Shown one piece after another: positions 9,832-17,623 of a stretch of 33,845 nucleotides of DNA (positions within the stretch are counted from its first letter, which is position 1; each line of letters starts with the position of its first letter). Made by a program: the position numbers and the translations under genes. Source of the stretch: Rhodocyclaceae bacterium. Its GTDB lineage: Bacteria; Pseudomonadota; Gammaproteobacteria; Burkholderiales; Rhodocyclaceae. The stretch is from positions 1 to 33,845 of the forward strand of contig JAOAHQ010000021.1 in the NCBI GenBank assembly GCA_026415155.1, given 5' to 3'. Under the pieces are notes generated by a model. It searched no databases and was not told where the DNA came from. It saw nothing but the letters and a program-made list of their open reading frames with translations.

Positions 9832-10837
9832 TGTAGTGCATCTCGATCTTCTTGAGCCCCGGCGTGGCCTGAAGGCGCAATTGCGAATAGCGATCCTGGC
9901 GGGCGGCCCAAACTTGCGCGAGCGCGGCATCGAGCGCTTCATCGCTCGCGCCGCTGCGCATGAGCGCGCGCAGATCGAAGCCTTCGCTTGCGAAGAGACA
10001 GGTGTAGAGCCTGCCTTCGGTCGATAGCCGCAGGCGCGTGCAAGCATCGCAAAAGGCGCGCGTCACCGAGGAGATGACGCCAAGTTCGCCGGCGCCATCG
10101 CGGTAGCGCCAGCGCTGGGCGACCTCGCCGGGGTAGTTCGGCTCGAGCGGTTCGAGCGGAAAGTGTTCGCCAATCCGGCGCAAAACCTCGGCAGAAGGCA
10201 CGACCTCGTCAAGCCGCCAGCCGTTGGCGCTGCCGGCGTCCATGTATTCGATGAAGCGCAAGATGTGCCCGCTGCCGCGAAAGTGGCGCGCCAGCGGCAC
10301 GATTTCGCTCTCGTTCATGCCGCGCTTGACGACGCAGTTGATCTTGATGGGGGAAAGCCCCGCGGCGGCGGCGGCCTCGATGCCATCGAGCACGCGGGCG
10401 ACGGAGCATCCCGCTTCGTTGATGCGGGCGAACACGGCCTCATCGAGCGCATCGAGGCTCACCGTGACGCGCTTTAAGCCCGCGGCAGCCAACGCCGCCG
10501 CCTTCTGCGCGAGCAAGGCGCCGTTGGTGGTAAGCGCGATCTCGAGGCCCGGGATCGCGGCCAAGAGTTCGATGAGCCGCTCGATGCCGTTGCGCAAGAG
10601 CGGCTCGCCGCCGGTGAGGCGGATCTTCTTGACGCCGCGGGCGGCAAAAAGGCGCGCTAAGCGCGCGATTTCCTCGAAGCTGAGCAATTCGGCGCGCGGC
10701 AGGAAGGGGTAGCCGCGCCCGAACACCGTTTTCGGCATGCAATAGACGCAGCGGAAATTGCAGCGGTCGGTGACCGAGATGCGCAGATCGCGCAAGGCGC
10801 GGCCGCGGGCATCGAGAAGCGGGGGCAGGGTGCTCAT
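9821..10837 (-). CDS. moaA: GTP 3',8-cyclase (molybdenum cofactor biosynthesis protein A)
   Basis: 338 residues, a radical-SAM enzyme performing the first step of molybdopterin synthesis from GTP. The N-terminal cluster binds through Cys26, Cys30 and Cys33 (CNFRCVYC). [10 protein letters not shown] is the SAM-binding GGE region. The second cluster is in [18 protein letters not shown], and the chain ends in the functionally important GG. The ATG at 10837 is the first Met giving the family N-terminus. mobA starts inside its last codons, forming the operon moaA-mobA-81-residue ORF. moaC, moaD and moaE are not in the window. Confidence 0.97.
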   Translation of the reverse strand: MSTLPPLLDARGRALRDLRISVTDRCNFRCVYCMPKTVFGRGYPFLPRAELLSFEEIARLARLFAARGVKKIRLTGGEPLLRNGIERLIELLAAIPGLEIALTTNGALLAQKAAALAAAGLKRVTVSLDALDEAVFARINEAGCSVARVLDGIEAAAAAGLSPIKINCVVKRGMNESEIVPLARHFRGSGHILRFIEYMDAGSANGWRLDEVVPSAEVLRRIGEHFPLEPLEPNYPGEVAQRWRYRDGAGELGVISSVTRAFCDACTRLRLSTEGRLYTCLFASEGFDLRALMRSGASDEALDAALAQVWAARQDRYSQLRLQATPGLKKIEMHYIGG

Positions 10838-10843
10838 GGAAGC

Positions 10844-10849
10844 ATTGTA
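10844..10849 (-). promoter_or_regulatory. moaA: Possible -10 box directly before moaA
   Basis: On the minus strand TACAAT (10849-10844) ends 6 nt before the moaA ATG. If used, transcription would begin at or next to the start codon, giving a leaderless message; in keeping with this, no Shine-Dalgarno is seen. No recognisable -35 hexamer lies 16-18 bp upstream, so support is weak. Confidence 0.3.
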
Positions 10850-10952
10850 GCGGCGAGGCCGACGGGAATGCCTGGGCCTCGATCGGGAATCCGGCTGGTT
10901 TCGATGCGCAGCGCATGCTAAAAAAGAACAATGCATCGCAAGGGAGGGATTG

Positions 10953-11163
10953 AACCCAGATTGTCCATTAGATCGGGCAGACGGTCTATGAAGAAACTCA
11001 ACGACATTTCCAATGCCCTACGCGGCGGCGCTTTTGCTGCGGGCGGCATCTTAAGCGCTCGTGCTCCTCGTCCAGAGGCACCGCTATGGACTCGTCGCCC
11101 GTGCGCGCATCTCCTCGCCCTCGCCGACGAGCGCCGCTCGCGTTCCAATGGACAATCTGGGTT
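10953..11163. mobile_element. 211-bp non-coding block bounded by perfect 17-bp inverted repeats (MITE-like)
   Basis: AACCCAGATTGTCCATT (10953-10969) recurs as its exact reverse complement at 11147-11163. The interior holds no credible gene; short open frames there have no recognisable sequence. This block makes up most of the 329-bp gap between moaA and the PhnD-like gene. The right repeat ends 3 nt before the PhnD-like ATG, so the element supplies that gene's ribosome-binding region and perhaps its promoter. No clear target-site duplication was found, so a miniature transposable element is only one reading; a very large stem-loop is another. Confidence 0.55.
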
Positions 11164-11166
11164 GAA

Positions 11167-12006
11167 ATGCTGCGCTGGCGTTTCCTGTTCCTGCTGTTAC
11201 TCGCCTGGGCGGGCTTTGCGTCGGCACAAACACCCGCCGTCCTCAAAATGGGGGTCTTTCCCTATCTTTCGCCGAGCCAGCTCATCGAGCAGCAAGAGCC
11301 TCTGCGCCGCTACCTCGAGGCGACGCTGGGGCGCCCGGTGGTGATGTCCTCCGCCCCCGATTTCCCGAGCTTCGTCAAACGTACGCAGCAGGGCGAATAC
11401 GATCTCGTCGTCACGGCGCCGCACATGGCGCGGCTGGCGCAAAAGCGCGATGGCTGGCAGGCCGTCGCGATGTCTGCTCAGCAGACGGCGACGACAATCA
11501 TCGTGCAGAAGGACAGCACCATCGGGCGCCTCGAAGACCTGCGCGGCAAGCGGCTCGCCGTGGGCAGCCGCTATTCCGTGACTTATCTCCTCGCCGAGGA
11601 AGCGCTGGGCAAGAGAGGGCTCAAGCTCGGCCGCGACGTCCTCGTGCAGGAGACGGCGAGTTTTTCGAACGTCTTGCAATCGGTGCTCGTCGGCGAGGTG
11701 GAAGCCGGTGCGACCCCAACCTTGCTGTGGGATAACTGGGTGCATGCCAATGCCGAGCAGCGCGCCAAGCTGCGCGAGATCTACCGCGCACCGCCGCCCA
11801 ATCCGCATTCCTTCTTCGTCATGATGCCGCCGGCGACGCCTGCCGCGGCGGTGGCAAAACTGCGCGAGGCGCTGCTCGCCTGGAATGAGACGCCGGAAGG
11901 GCGCGACTTCCTGCACAAAAGCCAGTTTCTGTCTTTCGTCGCGCCGACCGAAAAGGCGATGGCGCGCAGCGATCCCTTCGTCCATGTCCTGATCGAAGAC
12001 AAGTAG
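11167..12006 (+). CDS. PhnD-like periplasmic substrate-binding protein
   Basis: 279 residues. [21 protein letters not shown] is a clear Sec signal peptide with cleavage expected after ASA. The mature part follows the PhnD/phosphate-phosphonate binding-protein fold: [50 protein letters not shown] and [13 protein letters not shown]. The ATG at 11167 is chosen because it starts the signal peptide; an in-frame ATG at 11086 would add 27 basic residues that mask it. No ABC permease or ATPase for it is nearby. The next gene, 11 nt on, is a membrane histidine kinase, so it more likely serves as a periplasmic sensor subunit than a transporter part. The ligand is unknown. Confidence 0.85.
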   Translation: MLRWRFLFLLLLAWAGFASAQTPAVLKMGVFPYLSPSQLIEQQEPLRRYLEATLGRPVVMSSAPDFPSFVKRTQQGEYDLVVTAPHMARLAQKRDGWQAVAMSAQQTATTIIVQKDSTIGRLEDLRGKRLAVGSRYSVTYLLAEEALGKRGLKLGRDVLVQETASFSNVLQSVLVGEVEAGATPTLLWDNWVHANAEQRAKLREIYRAPPPNPHSFFVMMPPATPAAAVAKLREALLAWNETPEGRDFLHKSQFLSFVAPTEKAMARSDPFVHVLIEDK

Positions 12007-12017
12007 GGGCGGGAAAA

Positions 12018-14543
12018 ATGAGCGAACGGCGCACGGTTCCTTGGTATCGCTCGATCCGCTTCCGCCTCGTCGCCGCCGCGCTCGCAGTGCAGGCGATCGT
12101 CTTCGCCCTCTTGCTTGCCAACAGTTTCCGTCTCACGGGAGAACTGCTCGAAACGCAAACCCAGGCGCGGCTCGAACGGCTCAAAACGCTGCTCAATGCC
12201 TCGCTCGCCGGCCGGGTGTTCTTGCACGATCACGTCGAGATCGAGGCCATCCTCGACGAGCTCCTCGCCGCTCAGCACGGTGAGATTTCCTACGTCGTCG
12301 TGCTCGACCGGCAGGACATTCCCCTCGTCACGCGCGGGCCGGTCGAGCTGCGCCGTCTTCCCAAGGCCGACCTTGCCGTGACAGACGCGCTCGACGATGG
12401 CATCTTCGATGCCTATGTGCCGCTTTCGATCGCAGGCACGCCCGTCGGCACGGTGCGCTACGGCCTGTCGCTGAAAAGTCTCGTCAAAGCCCGCGACGAG
12501 CTGATCGAGCAAGGCCTCTGGATCGCGCTGGCGGGTTTGGCGGCGAGCTTGCTGCTGCTAGCCATCGCCGGCTTTCTCATCACACGCCACATTCCCCATC
12601 TGCTTGCCGTGACCAACCGCATCGTCGCCGGCGAATACGGCTCGCGCGTGCCGTTGGGCGGCGTGCGCGACGAAATCGGCCTTTTGGCCGAAAACTTCAA
12701 CGCCATGTCGCAGAGCATCGCCGAGCGCATCCAGTCCTTGAAGGAGCGCGAAGCGCAATTGCGCGAGAGCGAAGCGCGTTACCGGGAGCTTGCCGCAAAC
12801 CTCGAAAGCGCCGTCGCGGCGCGCACCGTGGAACTCGCCACCGCGCGCGATGCCGCCGAGGCGGCCAACCGCGCCAAAAGCGAGTTTCTCGCCAATATGA
12901 GCCACGAGATCAGGACGCCGCTCAATGCCATCCTCGGCCTCACCTACCTCATGCGCGGCGAGGCGACGCCCGCGCAAGCCGAGCGTCTCGCGAAGATCGA
13001 TGCCGCCGGCAAGCATTTGCTCTCGATCATCAACGACATCCTCGATCTGTCGAAGATCGAGGCCGGCAAGCTCAAGCTCGAACATAGCGATTTCGCGCTC
13101 TCGGCCGTGCTCGACCAGGTGCGCTCGCTGATCGGCGAAGCCGCGCGCGAGAAGGGGCTCGCGATCCTCATCGAACCGGACGATGTGCCGCTTTGGCTCA
13201 AGGGCGACGTGCTGCGGCTCAGGCAGGCGCTGCTCAACTACGCGAGCAATGCGGTCAAATTCACCGAGCGCGGCAAGATTACGCTCGCGGCGCGCCTGCT
13301 TGAAGAAAAAGGCAACGATCTCCTCGTGCGCTTCGAGGTGCGCGATACCGGCATTGGCATCGACGCTGAGAAACTCGCGGGTCTCTTTCAGCCCTTCACC
13401 CAGGCCGATGCCTCGACGACCCGCCAGCATGGCGGTACCGGCCTGGGGCTCGCGATCACGCGGCGGCTCGCGGAACTCATGGGCGGCATGGTCGGCGCCG
13501 AGAGCGCGCCCGGCCAAGGCAGCACCTTCTGGTTTACCGCCAAACTCCAGCGCGGCCACGGCATCATGCCGCAGCCGCTGCCGCCGGCAAGCGACAACGA
13601 AGCGCGGCTGCGCGCACGGGCGGCCGGCAGGCGGGTGCTGCTTGCCGAAGACAATCTCGTCAACCGCGAAGTGGCGTTGGAACTCTTGCATGGCGTGGGG
13701 CTCGCCGTCGATGTCGCGGCCGATGGCCTCGAGGCGATCGAGCGCGCCCGGCAACAGCGTTACGATCTGGTGCTCATGGACGTGCAGATGCCAAACCTCG
13801 ATGGCCTCGATGCGACGCGGGCGATCCGGCAATTGCCGGGCTGGCGCGAGGTGCCGATCCTCGCGATGACGGCCAATGCCTTCGAGGAAGATCGCTTCGC
13901 GGCGAAGCGCTCGGGCATGAACGACCACATCGCCAAGCCAGTCGACCCCGACACGCTCTATGCCACCTTGCTCGAATGGCTTCCGGCGCAGAACGAAAAC
14001 GCCGCTCGCGAAGAGCACGAGGTGCCTTCCGGCACCGAGGCTTCTCCAAAAGTCGGCGCTGGCGGAAATCAAGACGTCCTGCCGGGCGCCGACTCAATAG
14101 GGCGAGTCGGCGCTGGCGGGACGGCCCCCCTTCCTGCCGCGGCGCCTAAGCTTGCGCCGGCCATGGCAGAGGAGGCCGCCTTGCGCGCGCGGCTTGCCGC
14201 GATCGCGGGGCTAGAGGTCCAGATGGGCCTTGCCCAGGTGCGCGGGCGGTGGCCGAGCTACGGCCGGCTGCTCGCGCTCTTCGTCGAGGCGCACGGGGGC
14301 GATGCCGAGCGGATCGCCGAGTTGATCGAGGCCGGCCAGCTTGCCGAGGCAGAGCGCGTGGCGCACGCACTCAAAGGCGCCGCCGGCAGCCTCGGCGCGA
14401 CCGCCGTGCAAGCCGCGGCCGAACGCCTCGATGCCGCGCTGAAGCTTGGCGATGGGCGAGCCGCCCGCACGGCCTTGCCGGCGTTGCGCGAGGAGCTCAG
14501 CCGGCTCGTCGGCGACTTGCAGCGCGCGCTTTTCGCGGCGTGA
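12018..14543 (+). CDS. Hybrid sensor histidine kinase (HAMP-HisKA-HATPase-REC-HPt)
   Basis: 841 residues. TM1 is at about 18-38 and TM2 at about 173-196, flanking a periplasmic domain of about 130 residues. HAMP and a coiled coil follow, then HisKA with phospho-accepting His296 in SHEIRTPLN, HATPase_c ([15 protein letters not shown]), REC with Asp588 in LVLMDVQMP, and a C-terminal HPt with His783 in [13 protein letters not shown]. The chain can thus run a full His-Asp-His relay to a separate response regulator that is not in this window. Between REC and HPt, residues 679-703 are encoded by a 74-bp interspersed repeat. It probably senses the state of the PhnD-like protein encoded just upstream. 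Its 3' end lies 5 bp from the convergent nasA. Confidence 0.95.
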   Translation: MSERRTVPWYRSIRFRLVAAALAVQAIVFALLLANSFRLTGELLETQTQARLERLKTLLNASLAGRVFLHDHVEIEAILDELLAAQHGEISYVVVLDRQDIPLVTRGPVELRRLPKADLAVTDALDDGIFDAYVPLSIAGTPVGTVRYGLSLKSLVKARDELIEQGLWIALAGLAASLLLLAIAGFLITRHIPHLLAVTNRIVAGEYGSRVPLGGVRDEIGLLAENFNAMSQSIAERIQSLKEREAQLRESEARYRELAANLESAVAARTVELATARDAAEAANRAKSEFLANMSHEIRTPLNAILGLTYLMRGEATPAQAERLAKIDAAGKHLLSIINDILDLSKIEAGKLKLEHSDFALSAVLDQVRSLIGEAAREKGLAILIEPDDVPLWLKGDVLRLRQALLNYASNAVKFTERGKITLAARLLEEKGNDLLVRFEVRDTGIGIDAEKLAGLFQPFTQADASTTRQHGGTGLGLAITRRLAELMGGMVGAESAPGQGSTFWFTAKLQRGHGIMPQPLPPASDNEARLRARAAGRRVLLAEDNLVNREVALELLHGVGLAVDVAADGLEAIERARQQRYDLVLMDVQMPNLDGLDATRAIRQLPGWREVPILAMTANAFEEDRFAAKRSGMNDHIAKPVDPDTLYATLLEWLPAQNENAAREEHEVPSGTEASPKVGAGGNQDVLPGADSIGRVGAGGTAPLPAAAPKLAPAMAEEAALRARLAAIAGLEVQMGLAQVRGRWPSYGRLLALFVEAHGGDAERIAELIEAGQLAEAERVAHALKGAAGSLGATAVQAAAERLDAALKLGDGRAARTALPALREELSRLVGDLQRALFAA
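14052..14125 (+). repeat. Composite interspersed repeat, copy 1 (in the histidine kinase gene, sense)
   Basis: A unit GTCGGCGCTGGCG... at 14052, its palindromic partner GCGCCGAC at 14086-14093, and a second full unit GTCGGCGCTGGCGGGACGGC at 14106-14125. The copy at 17040-17113 has exactly the same length and spacing. Translated in frame it gives two VGAGG peptides joined by a PGADS linker, in the REC-HPt connector where extra residues should be tolerated. Confidence 0.85.
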
Positions 14544-14548
14544 TGGGA

Positions 14549-17329
14549 TCACGCGCTGTGCGGCGCGGTAAGCAAACGCCGAATCTCGGGCAGGCAGGAG
14601 CCGCAGGACGTGCCGCACTTGAGCTTTTGCTGTAACGCGGGAAGATCGGCGCCGGCGGCGATTTCCTGGCGGATCGCCGCTTCGCTGACATCGAGGCAGT
14701 TGCAGATCACCTTGCGCGGCGCGGCGGCCGCGACGGGGGGCTCGGCGCGCGGGGCGAAGAGCCAGCGGCGCAGCGCCTCGATGGGCAGCCCTTCGAGCAT
14801 CGCCGCGCGCAGCCACGCGGCGGCGGCATCTTCGCCGGCGAGCAACACCCCCGTGAGCCGCTCGTCCTCGATCTTGGCGAGCTTGATCACGTTGTGAGCC
14901 GGATCGCGGTAGGCAAGACAAGCGGCCTCCGGCAAATCGAGCGAGCGGGCGATCTCTTCGATGCGCTCGGGCGGCAGCGGCTTGGCACTCGCCACGCGCA
15001 GGGCGGCCAACGGCCGCTCGCGGCCGTCGAGGGTGAGCGCGGCGTAATCGAGGCTGCCCAGAAGCGGCGCGAGGCGCTCGCGCCATTGCAGCACCTTTTC
15101 GTGCCCATCGGCGGCCAGCCCCGCCGTGCGCAGCGCAGTAAGCCGCCAGGGCAGCATGGCGGGCTCGATGCGGATCGCCGCATGCTTGAGCTCGGGCTGC
15201 TTCGAGACGGGGTCGCAGGCGGACGTCGTCAGCGCATTGACGCCATCGTGGGCGAGGCTGCGCCGCCCCCAGTGCATCGCGAGAAAGGCCTGGCCGGGTT
15301 TGACCTGGTCGCTCGCCGCCACCGGCAGCACGATCTCACCGCGCGGGCTCTGGAGGCGCACGAGTTCGCCTTCCGTCAAGCCGCGCCGGGAAAGATCGGC
15401 GGCGGAAAGCTCGAGGCAGGGCTCCGGCGCGTGGGCAAACAGGCGCGGGATGCGGCCGGTGCGGCTCATCCCATGCCACTGGTCGCGCAGCCGGCCAGTG
15501 AGGAGATGAAAAGGCCGGCGCGCGTCGGTGGCCTCGGCGGTGAGCTGCGTGTCGATGGCGATGAACCTCGCCTTGCCATCGGGGTGGGCGAAGCGATGAT
15601 CGACAAAGAGGCGCGCCGAGCCTTGGCCCGCCCGCAGCGGCCATTGCACCGGCCCAAGCCGGTCGAGCGCTTCGTGCGAGAGCCCGCCGATGTCGAGATC
15701 GCGCCCGCGGGTGGTGGCGACGTATTCGGCATAGACTTCGGCGGGGCTCGCGAAAGGGAACAGCCGGCGTGCCGTCTCGCCAGCGCCGAGTTTCGCGCCG
15801 AGGGCGAGCGCGAAGTCGCGCGCGATCTGCCAATCCGGCCGGGCCTGGCCGGGCGGCGGCACGGCGGCGCGCACGCGCGAGATGCGCCGCTCGGAGTTGG
15901 TCACGGTGCCTTCCTTTTCGCCCCAGGTGGCGGCCGGCAGCAAGAGGTCGGCAAAGGCCGCGGTTTCGGTGTCCATCCAGGCCTCTTGCACGACGACGAA
16001 TTCGGCCCGGGTGAGCGCCGCTTTCACCTTGGCGAGGTCGGGCAGCGACTGGGCGGGATTGGTGCAGGCGATCCAGATTGCCTTGATCGTGCCTGCCGCG
16101 AGCGCTTCGAACATCTCCACCGCCGTCTTGCCCGGCGCCTCGGGCAACGCTGGAATGCCCCAAAGCCGAGCGAGTTCCGCGCGCTCGGCGGGGTCGTTGA
16201 GATTGCGATGCCCGGGCAGGAGGTTCGCCATCGTGCCGGTCTCGCGCCCGCCCATCGCATTGGGCTGGCCGGTGAGCGAAAACGGCCCCATGCCGGGCTG
16301 GCCGATCTTGCCGGTGGCCAGATGCAGGTGGATCAGCGCCGCGCCGTTCGCGGTGCCGTGGATCGACTGGTTGAGCCCCTGGCACCAGAAGGAAAGGGGC
16401 GCCTTGGCCTGTCCGAACAGCCGCGCCGCGGCGACGATCTCCTCCGCTTTCAGGCCGCAGGCGGCGGCCGCCGCGCCGGGCGTGAATTCGGCGAGCTGTT
16501 TTTTTAGCGACTCGAAGCCGCTCGTGTGCGCAGCGATGAAGGCTTCGTCGATCAGGTCTTCCCAGATGAGCACATACAGCATCGCCGAATAGAGCAAGGC
16601 GTCACTGCCCGGCGCGATGGCAAGGTGGAGATCGGCGGCGGCCGCGGTATCGGTGCGGCGCGGGTCGACGACGATCAGCTTGAGATCGGGATTTTTTTCT
16701 TTGGCCGCCTCGATGCGGCGAAAGACGATCGGATGGGCGTAAGCCGTGTTCGAGCCGGCGATCAGGATCAAGTCGGCGAGCTCGATGTCCTCGTAACAGC
16801 AGGGCACGGCATCCGAACCGAGGGTGGCCTTGTAGGCGGCCACCGCCGAGGACATGCACAGCCGCGAGTTCGAGTCGATGTTGTTCGTGCCGACGAGCGC
16901 GCGGGCGAGCTTGTTGAAGACGTAGTAGTCCTCGGTGAGCAATTGCCCCGAGACGTAGAAGGCGACCGCGTCCGCGCCGTGCGTCTCGATGATGTCGGCG
17001 AAGCGCTCGGCAGCCACATCGAGCGCCTGCTCCCACGAAGTCGGCGCTGGCGAAACCGAGGGCGTCCCGCCGGGCGCCGACTCGTTGCGGAAAGTCGGCA
17101 CTGGCAAGACGGCACGGTTTTCACGCAACAGCGGCACGGTCGCCCGTCCGGTGGCGACACTCGCGAGGTGCAGGGTGCTGCCCTTGGCGCACAGCCGGCC
17201 GAAATTGGCCGGATGATCCGGGTCGCCCACGACATCGACGATGCGCCGGCCATCCGAGCGGATCAGCACGCCGCAGCCGGTGCCGCAATAGCCGCAGACG
17301 CTGCGCGTCTCCCTCAGATGGCGATCCAC
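14549..17329 (-). CDS. nasA: Assimilatory nitrate reductase, molybdopterin catalytic subunit
   Basis: 926 residues. It reduces nitrate to nitrite in the cytoplasm. The N-terminal [4Fe-4S] site is CGYCGTGCGVLI...LCAKG. The molybdopterin domain (SRLCMSSAVAAYK, NTAYAHPI, WCQGLNQSIHGTANG) and dinucleotide-binding domain (HLLTGRLRDQWHGMSRTGR) follow. The last 55 residues form a BFD-like [2Fe-2S] domain (CNCLDVSEAAI...CGTSCGSCLPEI), as in Klebsiella-type NasA. The start is a GTG at 17329 that overlaps the end of nirD by 16 nt; no ATG precedes the Fe-S motif. Residues 73-97 are encoded by an antisense interspersed repeat. No diaphorase subunit is present, so the electron donor is unclear; NirB is one possibility. 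Confidence 0.95.
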   Translation of the reverse strand: MDRHLRETRSVCGYCGTGCGVLIRSDGRRIVDVVGDPDHPANFGRLCAKGSTLHLASVATGRATVPLLRENRAVLPVPTFRNESAPGGTPSVSPAPTSWEQALDVAAERFADIIETHGADAVAFYVSGQLLTEDYYVFNKLARALVGTNNIDSNSRLCMSSAVAAYKATLGSDAVPCCYEDIELADLILIAGSNTAYAHPIVFRRIEAAKEKNPDLKLIVVDPRRTDTAAAADLHLAIAPGSDALLYSAMLYVLIWEDLIDEAFIAAHTSGFESLKKQLAEFTPGAAAAACGLKAEEIVAAARLFGQAKAPLSFWCQGLNQSIHGTANGAALIHLHLATGKIGQPGMGPFSLTGQPNAMGGRETGTMANLLPGHRNLNDPAERAELARLWGIPALPEAPGKTAVEMFEALAAGTIKAIWIACTNPAQSLPDLAKVKAALTRAEFVVVQEAWMDTETAAFADLLLPAATWGEKEGTVTNSERRISRVRAAVPPPGQARPDWQIARDFALALGAKLGAGETARRLFPFASPAEVYAEYVATTRGRDLDIGGLSHEALDRLGPVQWPLRAGQGSARLFVDHRFAHPDGKARFIAIDTQLTAEATDARRPFHLLTGRLRDQWHGMSRTGRIPRLFAHAPEPCLELSAADLSRRGLTEGELVRLQSPRGEIVLPVAASDQVKPGQAFLAMHWGRRSLAHDGVNALTTSACDPVSKQPELKHAAIRIEPAMLPWRLTALRTAGLAADGHEKVLQWRERLAPLLGSLDYAALTLDGRERPLAALRVASAKPLPPERIEEIARSLDLPEAACLAYRDPAHNVIKLAKIEDERLTGVLLAGEDAAAAWLRAAMLEGLPIEALRRWLFAPRAEPPVAAAAPRKVICNCLDVSEAAIRQEIAAGADLPALQQKLKCGTSCGSCLPEIRRLLTAPHSA
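17040..17113 (+). repeat. Composite interspersed repeat, copy 2 (in nasA, antisense)
   Basis: Same structure as the copy at 14052-14125: unit at 17040, palindromic partner GCGCCGAC at 17074-17081, and a second unit GTCGGCACTGGCAAGACGGC at 17094-17113. It lies opposite to the direction of nasA. The host protein therefore reads PVPTFRNESAPGGTPSVSPA where other NasA proteins go directly from the early Fe-S domain to the SWEQALD segment. Confidence 0.85.
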
Positions 17330-17622
17330 ACCCGCCCGCCTTCGACTTTGGTGGGATACGGCTTCGCGCAGCCTTTGTCCGGCGCGACGGCTTCGCCGTT
17401 CTCAAATTGGATCTTCCAGGCATGGAGCGGGCAGGTGACCACCTTGCCCGCCACCAGGCCCTGCGAGAGCGGCCCGCCCTTGTGCGGGCACTTGTCGCGC
17501 AGCGCGAAGACTTCGTCCTCGGCGGTGCGAAACAGCGCGATCTCGCCCTGCGGGGTTTTCACGACGCGGCTGCCCAGGCGCGGAATCTCCTCGAGCGCGC
17601 AGACGGCTTTCCATTCGCTCAT
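17314..17622 (-). CDS. nirD: Nitrite reductase small subunit, Rieske type
   Basis: 102 residues, the usual NirD size. It contains a full Rieske [2Fe-2S] ligand set, CPHKGG...CPLHAW, which NirD of enteric bacteria lacks; electron transfer to NirB is therefore plausible here. The ATG at 17622 lies 1 nt after the nirB stop codon (17624-17626), and the gene overlaps the nasA start, so the three are translationally linked. It is soluble, with no signal peptide. Confidence 0.95.
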   Translation of the reverse strand: MSEWKAVCALEEIPRLGSRVVKTPQGEIALFRTAEDEVFALRDKCPHKGGPLSQGLVAGKVVTCPLHAWKIQFENGEAVAPDKGCAKPYPTKVEGGRVWIAI

Positions 17623-17623
17623 G

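Noticed and set aside
10940-10965. tRNA T-arm-like sequence (GGGTTCAATCCC on the minus strand)
   Set aside because: No acceptor stem, anticodon arm or D-arm can be built around it; it is part of the inverted-repeat element.
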